A stretch of DNA of 64,000 nt, from assembly GCF_001282725.1 (NCBI RefSeq), contig NZ_LN876586.1, positions 459,009 through 523,008 on the forward strand, written 5' to 3'. This document shows positions 45,583 through 54,149 of this stretch, piece by piece (position 1 is the stretch's first letter; every line of letters begins with the position of its first letter). The notes below the pieces were generated by a model that worked only from the letters and a program-made list of their open reading frames with translations, did no database searches and had not been told where the DNA came from. This stretch comes from Inediibacterium massiliense. GTDB lineage: Bacteria > Bacillota > Clostridia > Peptostreptococcales > Thermotaleaceae. The translations under genes and the position numbers were made by a program.

Positions 45583-47805
45583 ATGTTTGTACAGATACAA
45601 GGAGTTTTGACAGATATTATCTTTCAAAATGAATCCAATGGATACACAGTAGGAATAGTTGAATCAGAAAAGGATCAAGTGACAGTAGTAGGTTATATGC
45701 CTATTTTAAACACTGGAGAGACTTTTTTGTTTTCAGGAAAATGGATTGTCCATCCTACTTATGGAGAACAACTAGAAGTGGATTCCTATAGGAGAGTGAC
45801 GCCTAATACAATAGAAGGAATAGAAAAATATTTATCTTCAGGAATTATTAAAGGAATTGGTCCTAAAATTGCTCAAAAGATTGTAGAAAAGTTCGGAAAA
45901 GATACATTAGACATTATGCAATATACACCACATATGCTTACAAAGGTAAGTGGAATAGGAGACGCAAAAGCCCAAAAAATTGCAGAGGCTTTTAAAGAAC
46001 AAAGAGAATTGAGTGAAGTCATGCTTTTTTTACAAGAGTATGGAATTACTCCTAAGTATGCAGTAAAAATTTATAAAAAATACAAAGAAAATACGATATC
46101 TTATATACAAGAAAATCCTTATCGGCTAGCAGATGATATTTTTGGAATAGGATTTAAAATTGCAGATGCCATTGCCAAAAGAATGGGAATCAGTCCTACT
46201 TCTCCTTATAGAATTATGTGTGGAATTAAATATATATTGACTCAATACAATCTAGAAGGACATACTTATACGAAAAAAGCAATACTTATAGAAGAGTCTG
46301 CAAAAACATTAGAAGTGCCAGCAGAATTAGTAGAGGAGTCACTTTTACAATTGGCTTTTTCCAATTCTGTTCATCTTGAAAATCTACAAGAGGAGATAGT
46401 GGTATTTTCTATGCCATATTTTTATGCAGAAACTTATGTTTGCAAAAAATTAATTGAATTGGCTCAAGTGAAGATAGATTCTATTTCAGAAGATTTAGAT
46501 GAAGAAATTCAAAAGATTGAAGAAGAAGAAAAGATTACTTTGGCAGAAAAACAAAGAAAAGCCGTTGAAGAATCAGCAGAAAATGGCGTTTTAGTTATTA
46601 CGGGTGGACCAGGAACAGGAAAGACTACAACGATTAATACTATTATGAAATTATTTGAAAAGCATAATTTATCTATGGCACTAGCAGCTCCTACAGGAAG
46701 AGCTGCCAAGAGAATGAGTGAAGCTACAGGAAAAGAAGCAAAGACTATTCATAGATTATTAGAATATAGTTATATGGATGAAGATATAGGTATGAGTTTT
46801 GGAAAAAATGAAGAAGAACCCCTTCCTGTAGATGTAGTGATTATAGATGAGATGTCTATGGTAGACATTGTTTTGATGAAGGGATTACTTCGAGCACTTC
46901 TTCCAGGAACTAGACTTATATTAGTAGGAGATGTAGATCAGCTTCCATCTGTAGGGCCTGGTAATGTACTTAAAGACATTATAGATAGTAAAATTATTCA
47001 AGTAGTACAATTAGACGAAATATTTAGACAAGCTCAAGAAAGTATGATTATTGTAAATGCGCATAGAATCAATAAAGGAGAATATCCATATATTAACAAA
47101 AAAGAAAAAGATTTTTTCTTTATGAATAGGAAAACACCAGAGCAGGTAGTTCATACTATTAAAGAGCTTTGCAAGGAACGACTTCCAAATTTTAATCATT
47201 GTGACCCAGTAAAAAGTATCCAAGTCCTAACCCCTATGAAAAAAGGACCTACAGGAATGTTTCAATTAAATAATATATTACAAGAGGTTTTAAATCCTCC
47301 AAGTAGATATAAAGATGAAAAGAAAATGAAGGACAAAACTTTTCGAGTAGGGGATAAAGTCATGCAGATGAAGAATAACTACAATCTCAAATGGAAAGGA
47401 ATCGACGATGCAGAAGGAGAAGGAGTATTCAATGGAGATTTTGGATATATTCATAGTATAGATGAAGAAGAAAAAGAGCTTTGTGTACTCTTTGATGAAG
47501 AGAAAATAGTGACTTATGATTTTTCACAATTAGATGAATTAGAGCTGGCTTATTCTATTACCATACACAAAAGTCAAGGATCAGAATTTCCTATTGTAGT
47601 TATGCCTATATTTTGGGGGCCTCCAATGCTTCTTACAAGAAATCTTTTGTATACAGCAGTAACAAGAGCAAAAGAGCTAGTAGTGATGGTAGGAATAGAA
47701 GGAAGTCTTAAAAATATGGTAGACAATTATAGAGTCATTAAAAGAAATTCAGGTCTTGGAATTCGTCTAAAAAGATTTATGAATGAAAATTTGATAGAAT
47801 TTTAA
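45583..47805 (+). CDS. recD2: RecD2-type ATP-dependent DNA helicase
   Basis: 740 residues from ATG 45583 (GGGAGGAAA upstream; the earlier ATG at 45550 has no site). An N-terminal OB-like domain and helix-hairpin-helix repeats (GPKIAQKIVEKFG, KVSGIGDAKAQKI) precede the helicase core: Walker A ITGGPGTGKTTT (about 346), Walker B VVIIDEMSMVD, and SITIHKSQGSEFPIV near the C-terminus. RecD2 is a 5'-3' helicase of Firmicutes that acts alone, without RecBC, in repair and replication-fork maintenance. Confidence 0.93.
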   Translation: MFVQIQGVLTDIIFQNESNGYTVGIVESEKDQVTVVGYMPILNTGETFLFSGKWIVHPTYGEQLEVDSYRRVTPNTIEGIEKYLSSGIIKGIGPKIAQKIVEKFGKDTLDIMQYTPHMLTKVSGIGDAKAQKIAEAFKEQRELSEVMLFLQEYGITPKYAVKIYKKYKENTISYIQENPYRLADDIFGIGFKIADAIAKRMGISPTSPYRIMCGIKYILTQYNLEGHTYTKKAILIEESAKTLEVPAELVEESLLQLAFSNSVHLENLQEEIVVFSMPYFYAETYVCKKLIELAQVKIDSISEDLDEEIQKIEEEEKITLAEKQRKAVEESAENGVLVITGGPGTGKTTTINTIMKLFEKHNLSMALAAPTGRAAKRMSEATGKEAKTIHRLLEYSYMDEDIGMSFGKNEEEPLPVDVVIIDEMSMVDIVLMKGLLRALLPGTRLILVGDVDQLPSVGPGNVLKDIIDSKIIQVVQLDEIFRQAQESMIIVNAHRINKGEYPYINKKEKDFFFMNRKTPEQVVHTIKELCKERLPNFNHCDPVKSIQVLTPMKKGPTGMFQLNNILQEVLNPPSRYKDEKKMKDKTFRVGDKVMQMKNNYNLKWKGIDDAEGEGVFNGDFGYIHSIDEEEKELCVLFDEEKIVTYDFSQLDELELAYSITIHKSQGSEFPIVVMPIFWGPPMLLTRNLLYTAVTRAKELVVMVGIEGSLKNMVDNYRVIKRNSGLGIRLKRFMNENLIEF

Positions 47806-47863
47806 AAACCTTCGACAATATACAAAAATCATGATAAAATTTTTAAAAAGGGAGTAGAACCTC

Positions 47864-48625
47864 TTGGAAAACAAAGGTTTAAGTAGGGTATATAAACATA
47901 TATGTGAGTATTTGGATATATTGCTAAATTTTATTTACCCTAGAAATATTTATTGTATCTTATGTAATGAACCTATCACAAAAGATCAAGAATATTCTTT
48001 GTGTGCATATTGTAGAGAAAAAATACATTTTATTGACAGGTGTTGTGAAAAATGTGGTAAACCTTTAGAGTTACTTTATCTTCCAAATAAATGTCCAGAC
48101 TGTATGAAAATAAATCATTATTTTACAGAAGGATTTTCTTGTGTAGAATATAATGAAGAGATGAAAAAAATTATACATAGACTCAAGTATCAAAACCAGA
48201 GATATTTATCTTATCATATGGCACAAATCATGAAAGATCAGCTTCAAAAGCAAAATATAAAAGATATAGATTACATCTTCCCAGTTCCGTTGTATAAAGA
48301 TAAGGAAAGAAAAAGAGGATTCAATCAATCTTACCTTTTATCAAAATATCTGGGAAAATGGATGAACATAAAAGTAAATCAAAAATGTTTATTGAAAATA
48401 AAAGATACTCTATCTCAAAATCAATTATCTAAAGAGGATCGAAAAAATAATTTAAAAGATGCCTTTTTCGTATGTCAAGAAAAGTTGGTTAGGAACAAAA
48501 CTATATTGTTAATTGATGATGTATATACTACAGGAAATACTGTAGATGCTTGTTGTAAGGAAATTTTAAAATTTAATCCTAAAGAAATTTATGTATTGAC
48601 CTTTGCTACAGGTAAAAATGTTTAG
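47864..48625 (+). CDS. comF: ComF-family phosphoribosyltransferase-like protein
   Basis: 253 residues, TTG start. An N-terminal zinc-finger region with five CxxC-type pairs (CILCNE, CAYCRE, CEKCGK, CPDC) precedes a PRTase domain ending in ILLIDDVYTTGNTVDACC, the PRPP-binding motif. ComF is needed for DNA uptake in competent bacteria. Here, as in other clostridia and bacilli, it sits just before flagellar genes (yvyF, flgM). Confidence 0.9.
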   Translation: MENKGLSRVYKHICEYLDILLNFIYPRNIYCILCNEPITKDQEYSLCAYCREKIHFIDRCCEKCGKPLELLYLPNKCPDCMKINHYFTEGFSCVEYNEEMKKIIHRLKYQNQRYLSYHMAQIMKDQLQKQNIKDIDYIFPVPLYKDKERKRGFNQSYLLSKYLGKWMNIKVNQKCLLKIKDTLSQNQLSKEDRKNNLKDAFFVCQEKLVRNKTILLIDDVYTTGNTVDACCKEILKFNPKEIYVLTFATGKNV

Positions 48626-48647
48626 ATAAAAATGAGGGGGAAAGATT

Positions 48648-49061
48648 ATGGCAGAAATCAGAAATTGCAAAGAATGTGGAAGAATTTTTCAATATAATGG
48701 AGTTAGTAAGATTTGTTCAAGATGTCAAAGAAAAGATGATGATGATTTTAAGATTGTAAAAGAATATATTTATGAAAATAAAGGTGCTACTCTTACAGAA
48801 GTATCAGAAGAAACAGGAGTAGATGAAGATAAGATTCTTCGTTATTTAAGACAAGGAAGACTAGAAATTGTAGGAGATGATGCAGCACTATTTTTAGAGT
48901 GTGAAAGATGTGGAAAGGGGATTCGTACAGGAAGATTTTGTGATAGTTGTGCAAATGAATTAGAGAAAGAGTTAAAAAGCGGATTCTCCAAACCGAAACC
49001 AACACCTGCTAAAAGTTCAGGAGAAAAAATGTATACAGCAGAAAGAAAAAAGAGAATATAA
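48648..49061 (+). CDS. yvyF: flagellar operon protein YvyF
   Basis: 137 residues. Cysteine pairs at the N-terminus (CKECGRIF, CSRCQRK) and in the middle (CERCGKGI, CDSCANEL) flank a helix-turn-helix-like segment GATLTEVSEETGVDEDKILRYL. This matches the YvyF/TIGR03826 flagellar family, found next to comF and flgM. Its molecular role is poorly known. Confidence 0.85.
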   Translation: MAEIRNCKECGRIFQYNGVSKICSRCQRKDDDDFKIVKEYIYENKGATLTEVSEETGVDEDKILRYLRQGRLEIVGDDAALFLECERCGKGIRTGRFCDSCANELEKELKSGFSKPKPTPAKSSGEKMYTAERKKRI

Positions 49062-49080
49062 TAAATTTCATAAAAATAGG

Positions 49081-49108
49081 TAAACATATACCCTCCTTTT
49101 GCCGATAC
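49081..49108 (+). promoter_or_regulatory. sigma-D (sigma-28) promoter of the flgM operon
   Basis: TAAA (49081-49084), 16 bp, GCCGATAC (49101-49108), close to the flagellar sigma consensus. A near copy stands before yjfB. Confidence 0.8.
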
Positions 49109-49144
49109 TAAAGTAGAATTATCGGTAGAGTGGAGGGGTTTTTT

Positions 49145-49420
49145 ATGAAAATTAATCATAATCCAAATATACAAAAAATATTAAGTAATTACAATAAAAA
49201 TATAAATCACGTAAACAAAACGGAAAAAGTCAAATCAATAAAAGACCAAGTGGAGATTTCTCAAGGGGCAAAAGATTATCAATTGGCAGTAGATGCTTAT
49301 AAAAAGCTACCTGATGTTAGAAAAGATAAGGTGGAGAAAATAAAAAATGAAATTCAATCAGGAAATTATCATCCATCATTGAAAGAAGTAGTAGATTCTA
49401 TGTTTGATCAAAAGATTTAA
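49145..49420 (+). CDS. flgM: anti-sigma-28 factor FlgM
   Basis: 91 residues from ATG 49145 after GTGGAGGGG. The C-terminal part (KDQVEISQGAKDYQLAVDAY, VRKDKVEKIKNEIQSGNYHP) is the FlgM domain that holds sigma-28 until the hook is complete. It opens the operon flgM-flgN-flgK-flgL and is itself under a sigma-28-type promoter, giving the usual feedback loop. Confidence 0.93.
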   Translation: MKINHNPNIQKILSNYNKNINHVNKTEKVKSIKDQVEISQGAKDYQLAVDAYKKLPDVRKDKVEKIKNEIQSGNYHPSLKEVVDSMFDQKI

Positions 49421-49432
49421 GGAGGAGACAAA

Positions 49433-49924
49433 ATGTCCCAATCCGTTGAACAACTGATTTTAGCTTTAACAAAAGAATATGAAATCTATAAAGATTATTA
49501 TACTTTAGGGGAGCAGAAAAAAGAAGTTTTAATATTAGGAGATATCAAAGAATTAGAAAAAATTATTAGCCAAGAACAAGATATTATTAGAAATACGCAA
49601 AAAATTGATCAAATCAGAACGGCTATTATTGGAAATATATTATTTGAACAAAAGATCAATTGGATTGAAAATATCACACAGCTATGTGAGTATATCGAAG
49701 ATCCTTATAAAGAAAAAATATTAGAAATAAGAGAAAAGCTAAGTAAATTATTAGAAGAAATACAAAGCTTAAATGATACCAATCAACAGCTTACAAAACA
49801 GCAATTAGAATATATAGATTTTAATATAAATATTTTAAACAATGCACAAGTGACAACTACTTATGGAAACAAAACAGAGCAACAAATCATAAAACCATCA
49901 AGTTTAATTGATGCCAAAGGATAG
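49433..49924 (+). CDS. flgN: flagellar export chaperone FlgN
   Basis: 163 helical residues, 12 nt after flgM and 12 nt before flgK. FlgN binds and delivers the hook-filament junction proteins FlgK and FlgL to the export gate. Features are a heptad-rich coiled coil (about 1-130) and a C-terminal YGNKTEQQ-type tail. Assigned from position and fold. Confidence 0.88.
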   Translation: MSQSVEQLILALTKEYEIYKDYYTLGEQKKEVLILGDIKELEKIISQEQDIIRNTQKIDQIRTAIIGNILFEQKINWIENITQLCEYIEDPYKEKILEIREKLSKLLEEIQSLNDTNQQLTKQQLEYIDFNINILNNAQVTTTYGNKTEQQIIKPSSLIDAKG

Positions 49925-49936
49925 GGTGATACAAAT

Positions 49937-51553
49937 ATGGGTTTTTTTGGACTCAACATTGCAAGATCAGGGCTCTTTGCAAGTCAAAGAGCTCTTGAAA
50001 TAACAGGACATAATATATCTAATGTAAATACACCAGGATACAGTAGACAAAGACTTGAAATGAATGAATCTTTTCCTATGCCACTGCCTGGTGGTCAAGG
50101 AATGCAAGGAACAGGAGTAGATACAGCACATATCCAGCAAATCAGAGATGAATTTTTAGATTTTAAAATCAGACAAGAATTTATGACAGCTGGAGAATGG
50201 GATGCAAGATATGAGAGCTTGACTCAAATAGAAGCTATCTTTAATGAACCATCAGAAGACGGAATTAGAAAATCTATGGATGAATTTTTCAATTCTATAC
50301 AGCAACTTAGCCAAGGGGAAAAAGCAGATAACCTAACTGTAAGAGCACTTGTAAGAGAAAGAGGAATACATCTTACCAAAACTTTAAATCATATGTATAC
50401 TCAATTAGAAAATATGCAAAAGAATATAGACTTTGCAGTACAAACTACAGTAGATCAAGTCAATGGATATGCAGAACAAATTGCAAAGCTTAATGAACAA
50501 ATATTTGGCTATGAGTTGGATGGAAGCAATGCAAATGACTTAAGAGATCAAAGAAATTTATTGATTGATGAATTGTCTCAGCTTGTAGATATACAAATCG
50601 ATGAAATGCCTATACAAAATGCAGGAACAAATGCTAAAAAAATGAGGATTTTAGTAGGCGGTAATATGCTAGTTTCTCATGAGACTGCAAATAAACTCAT
50701 TACAGTACCTAGAGAGCCTGGAATGGAGAAAAATAAAGGAATCGATCAACCAAAGCTTTTAGATGTGACATGGGAAAATGGTGGTTCTTTTAAATGTAGA
50801 GAAGGAAAATTAAAAGGACTTATAGATATGAGGGATAATATAGATGGAAGTGAAAAAGGAATTCCTTATTATATGGATCAACTCAATCAATTTAGCACTA
50901 CATTTGCAGCGAGATTTAATATGCAACATGGACAGGGGTATGGATTAGCAGGAGCAGGAAATGAGCATGCCTTTTTTAATGTCCCTCCATTAGATTATAC
51001 ATCAGGAACTATGGGATATAAGGAAATAACAGTTGATACAACAAAGACGGATGCAGATATTAAAGCAGACTATAAAAAAGATCCTGCTAATGAAGGAAAA
51101 ATTATTTTTAAAGCAAATGGAAAATGGTATGAAACAGAAATCATAAGAGCAAAAGATTTATCTATATCAGCAGATATAGCAAAAGATCCTAATAATATTG
51201 CAGCAGCAAAAATTGATAATGCTGTTGGTGATGGATCAAATGCATTAGAGCTTTTAAATTTAAGACAGGATGGAAATATGTTTGCTTGGGGAAAACCAGA
51301 TGATTTTTTCAAATCTTTAATCTCAAACCTAGGAGTAGATGGACAAGCAGCAAAAACTATTGTAAAAAGTAAAGATGTACTTATAAAACAATTGGACAAC
51401 AAACGTCAATCGATATCAGGTGTATCATTAGATGAAGAAATGGGAAATATGATTAAATATCAGCATGCTTATAATGCATCGGCACGTATGATTACTACAA
51501 TAGATGAAATGTTAGATAAAATTATCAACGGCATGGGTGTTGTTGGAAGATAG
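49937..51553 (+). CDS. flgK: flagellar hook-associated protein 1 FlgK
   Basis: 538 residues. The N-terminal rod/hook motif (LNIARSGLFASQRALEITGH, then NISNVNTPGYSRQR) and the C-terminal helix (VSLDEEMGNMIKYQHAYNAS) are intact. FlgK forms the hook-filament junction. A central insert (about 330-450) is of variable, surface-exposed type. Confidence 0.96.
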   Translation: MGFFGLNIARSGLFASQRALEITGHNISNVNTPGYSRQRLEMNESFPMPLPGGQGMQGTGVDTAHIQQIRDEFLDFKIRQEFMTAGEWDARYESLTQIEAIFNEPSEDGIRKSMDEFFNSIQQLSQGEKADNLTVRALVRERGIHLTKTLNHMYTQLENMQKNIDFAVQTTVDQVNGYAEQIAKLNEQIFGYELDGSNANDLRDQRNLLIDELSQLVDIQIDEMPIQNAGTNAKKMRILVGGNMLVSHETANKLITVPREPGMEKNKGIDQPKLLDVTWENGGSFKCREGKLKGLIDMRDNIDGSEKGIPYYMDQLNQFSTTFAARFNMQHGQGYGLAGAGNEHAFFNVPPLDYTSGTMGYKEITVDTTKTDADIKADYKKDPANEGKIIFKANGKWYETEIIRAKDLSISADIAKDPNNIAAAKIDNAVGDGSNALELLNLRQDGNMFAWGKPDDFFKSLISNLGVDGQAAKTIVKSKDVLIKQLDNKRQSISGVSLDEEMGNMIKYQHAYNASARMITTIDEMLDKIINGMGVVGR

Positions 51554-51565
51554 GGGGAATAAAAA

Positions 51566-52501
51566 ATGAGAATTACAAATTCTATGATGGTGAATACTAC
51601 TCTTATGAATTTAAATTCTAACTTGTCTAGATTAGATTTTTACAATAAACAATTTAGTACCACTAAGAAATTTACTTTGCCATCAGAAGATCCAGTAGGA
51701 ACATCTAAAAGCTTGACACTACATACGGCAGTAGCAGAATTAAAGCAAAATAAAGAAACGGCTAATGATGTAATTTCATTTCTTGAAATTACAGAATCAG
51801 CTATAGAGGATATAGGAAATGTACTACAAAGAGCCAGAGAATTAGCTGTTAGTGCAGACGGAACAGAAACAAAAGAAGACAAGCAAAAAATACAAGCAGA
51901 GATGGATCAATTAAAAGAACAATTGATCAAACTAGGGAATACTACGTATGCAGGAAAATATGTTTTCTCAGGCTATAAAACAGATAAAGAGCTATTTGAT
52001 AAAGATGGAAAGTACAATATTGCTTTAGCAGATGATGAAAAAATGAATTACAAAATAGGTATTGCAGATGAAGTAACAGTAAATACTCTAGGACACAAAT
52101 TATTTGGAGTAGGACCGGGCGATCAAGATAAAGTGAATACAACTACTGAGCCTAAAGTAAACGACTCAGCTCAACTTATAGAACTATTTCAAGATTTGAG
52201 TACAGCATTAAAAGAAGATAAGCAAGATGATATTAATAAAATATTAGGAAGAATTGACCAACATCATGAAAATATACTTGCTGTTCGTGGAGAACTTGGA
52301 GCGAAATATAATCGAATGGAAATGACTATGAAGCGTATTGATAGAGATATTATAAATTTTACAGGACTTTTATCTAAAAATGAAGATGCAGATATGGCAC
52401 AAGTTAGCATTGATTTAAAAACTGCAGAAAGTGTCTATAGAGCATCATTAGCAGCAGGTTCAAAGGTTATTCAGCCAAGCCTTGTAGATTTTATTAGATA
52501 G
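51566..52501 (+). CDS. flgL: flagellar hook-associated protein 3 FlgL
   Basis: 311 residues. The flagellin-like N-terminus (MRITNSMMVNTTLMNLNSNL, KKFTLPSEDPVGTSKSL) and the C-terminal D0 helix (SVYRASLAAGSKVIQPSLVD) are present. It caps the junction next to FlgK. It starts 12 nt after flgK. Confidence 0.95.
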   Translation: MRITNSMMVNTTLMNLNSNLSRLDFYNKQFSTTKKFTLPSEDPVGTSKSLTLHTAVAELKQNKETANDVISFLEITESAIEDIGNVLQRARELAVSADGTETKEDKQKIQAEMDQLKEQLIKLGNTTYAGKYVFSGYKTDKELFDKDGKYNIALADDEKMNYKIGIADEVTVNTLGHKLFGVGPGDQDKVNTTTEPKVNDSAQLIELFQDLSTALKEDKQDDINKILGRIDQHHENILAVRGELGAKYNRMEMTMKRIDRDIINFTGLLSKNEDADMAQVSIDLKTAESVYRASLAAGSKVIQPSLVDFIR

Positions 52502-52513
52502 GGAGAGGATATT

Positions 52514-53080
52514 ATGCCTTTTCGTATAGAAACACAACCAGCACTGATTGGAATACAAACTACAAATGCAAAATTAGAAATTCAGCAGCCAAAAGCAGAC
52601 GTGAACATGCATACAGAAAAGCCCAAATTAGAAATTCATACAGAGCCTATACAAGTACAAATTGATCAATATCCATGCCGTGCAGAAGCAGGACTAAAAA
52701 ATTATAAGGATCTGACAAAAGATAATGTAGAATTTGCAAGGCAAAAGATGGGTGAAACCATAGACAAAATTGTAAGGCAAGGAAATGAGCTTATGGATAT
52801 TCATGAAAATGAAGACACTATAGCCAATCAAGCAGAAGAAAATGCATATCTAATATTTAAAAAGGAATGGAATATAGGTTTTATCCCTACCAGTAGACCG
52901 ATTATAGATTTTAAAGGTGGAAATGTGGATATACAAGTCAAAGAAGGAAAAGTAAATATGGATGTAAAAGTAAATAAGCCTATAGTAGATTATACTGCTG
53001 GAAAAGTAGACATTTATCTAAGACAAAAAAATAGCATACATATAGAGTATATGAGAGAAAAGTTCAACCAGCTTGGTTGA
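52514..53080 (+). CDS. DUF6470 family flagellar-locus protein (YviE-like)
   Basis: 188 residues with repeated valine/glutamine-rich strands (PKLEIHTEPIQVQIDQYP, GGNVDIQVKEGKVNMDVKVN). It matches the DUF6470/YviE protein lying between flgL and fliW in bacilli. The function is unknown. Its stop codon is embedded in the terminator hairpin, after which repeat F begins. Confidence 0.82.
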   Translation: MPFRIETQPALIGIQTTNAKLEIQQPKADVNMHTEKPKLEIHTEPIQVQIDQYPCRAEAGLKNYKDLTKDNVEFARQKMGETIDKIVRQGNELMDIHENEDTIANQAEENAYLIFKKEWNIGFIPTSRPIIDFKGGNVDIQVKEGKVNMDVKVNKPIVDYTAGKVDIYLRQKNSIHIEYMREKFNQLG

Positions 53081-53086
53081 ACTTTC
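53059..53086 (+). terminator. intrinsic terminator overlapping the end of the DUF6470 gene
   Basis: AAGTTCAACCA and TGGTTGAACTT flank a short GCT loop and are followed by T residues; the stem includes the stop codon. Confidence 0.8.
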
Positions 53087-53090
53087 TAAG

Positions 53091-53277
53091 TACAAAGAGA
53101 CGAAATTATGCACAACGTCACTGATTTTCAAATTTGGAAAATATATAGAAATGGTCGAAAATAGCATTACAAACTCGCTATGCTCAAACAGTGTAATGCT
53201 AATGATTTTCTCACTTATTCTATATTTTCACAAATTCTCAATAATTGTTCCTTGTGTGTATAATTGCGTCACGTAGA
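53091..53277 (+). repeat. palindromic repeat element F, variant outer arms, no duplicated terminator
   Basis: The core and loop AACTCGCTATGCTCAAACA match elements A-C and E. The outer arms instead are GAGACGAAATTATGCACAA and TTGTGTGTATAATTGCGTC. It follows the terminator of the DUF6470 gene directly, but no second copy of that hairpin is found on its right side. Confidence 0.8.
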
Positions 53278-53319
53278 TAAAAATGTATTTATGTATATAC
53301 AAGCATAGGAGGAAAATAT

Positions 53320-53760
53320 ATGATACTAAACACCAAGCATTTTGGAGAAATAGAGATAGATGATCAAAAAATTATTGAATTTAAAGAAGGAATACCAGGG
53401 TTTGAAAATATAAAAAAATATACGATTATCACAAATCCAGAAAAGGAAGTGCCTTTTCATTGGCTACAAGCTATAGATGAGCCGGAGCTTACATTTGTCA
53501 TTACAAACCCTTTTTTATTTAAAAATGATTATGAATTTCATATTCCAGATAAAGTAATAGAAGAATTAAATATTGAAAAAGAAGAAGATTTAATGATTTT
53601 TACTATTGTAGTAATACCTGATGATATGAGTAAAATAACTATGAATACAAGAGCGCCTTTAGTAATTAATATGAAAAAGAAAAGTGGAAAACAACTATTA
53701 CTTGATGATGAAAAATATCCTCTCAAATATTATTTACTAGAGGAGGAAGGAGCATGTTAA
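53320..53760 (+). CDS. fliW: flagellar assembly factor FliW
   Basis: 146 residues with the family core (KHFGEIEIDDQKIIEFKEGI, PGFENIKKYTII). FliW binds either flagellin or the CsrA C-terminal extension and so couples flagellin synthesis to secretion. Its stop codon overlaps csrA, a conserved gene pair. Confidence 0.95.
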   Translation: MILNTKHFGEIEIDDQKIIEFKEGIPGFENIKKYTIITNPEKEVPFHWLQAIDEPELTFVITNPFLFKNDYEFHIPDKVIEELNIEKEEDLMIFTIVVIPDDMSKITMNTRAPLVINMKKKSGKQLLLDDEKYPLKYYLLEEEGAC

Positions 53761-53981
53761 TTTTAAGTAGAAAAAAAGATGAAAGTATTATCATAGATCA
53801 TAAAATGGAAATAAAAGTAATAAGTATAGAAGATGGAAAAGTAAGACTTGGGATCAATGCTCCTAAAGAAATAGATATATATAGAAAAGAAGTATATATA
53901 GAAATAGAAGAAGAAAATAAGAAAGCTGCTATTGGAAAGCTTGATTTTGAAGGAATCAAAAATTTATTTAATAAAAAATGA
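53754..53981 (+). CDS. csrA: carbon storage regulator CsrA, long form
   Basis: 75 residues: the CsrA beta-core (MLILSRKKDESIIIDHKMEI, KVRLGINAPKEI, with the RNA-binding Arg44 in YRKEVY), followed by a ~25-residue C-terminal extension that in bacilli is the FliW contact. It represses flagellin translation by binding GGA hairpins in the leader. ATG overlaps the fliW stop codon by 7 nt. Confidence 0.95.
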   Translation: MLILSRKKDESIIIDHKMEIKVISIEDGKVRLGINAPKEIDIYRKEVYIEIEEENKKAAIGKLDFEGIKNLFNKK

Positions 53982-54010
53982 AAAAATTAATATTTTTTTA
54001 AAAAAAATGC

Positions 54011-54038
54011 TAAAGTATGAAAAAGATGTACCGATAAT
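54011..54038 (+). promoter_or_regulatory. sigma-D (sigma-28) promoter of the first flagellin gene
   Basis: TAAA (54011-54014), 16 bp, CCGATAAT (54031-54038). Confidence 0.7.
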
Positions 54039-54107
54039 AATAGTGTAAGTAAAAAAACATTCTTACATATAGGCCTATAGTAAGATTAACAACAAAATAA
54101 AATGATA

Positions 54108-54145
54108 GGACAGGATGTCCAACAAAAAACATTCAGGGAGGAATG
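54108..54145 (+). promoter_or_regulatory. two CsrA-binding hairpins in the first flagellin leader
   Basis: GGACAGGATGTCC (54108-54120) is a 4-bp hairpin showing AGGAT and contains ACAGGATGT, the preferred CsrA sequence. CATTC-AGGGAG-GAATG (54130-54145) puts the ribosome binding site in a second GGA loop. This is the two-site arrangement known for hag of Bacillus subtilis. Confidence 0.8.
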
Positions 54146-54149
54146 CATT

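Noticed and set aside
53073-53276. 67-codon frame through repeat element F
   Set aside because: It runs across a terminator and a non-coding palindrome present elsewhere without an open frame.
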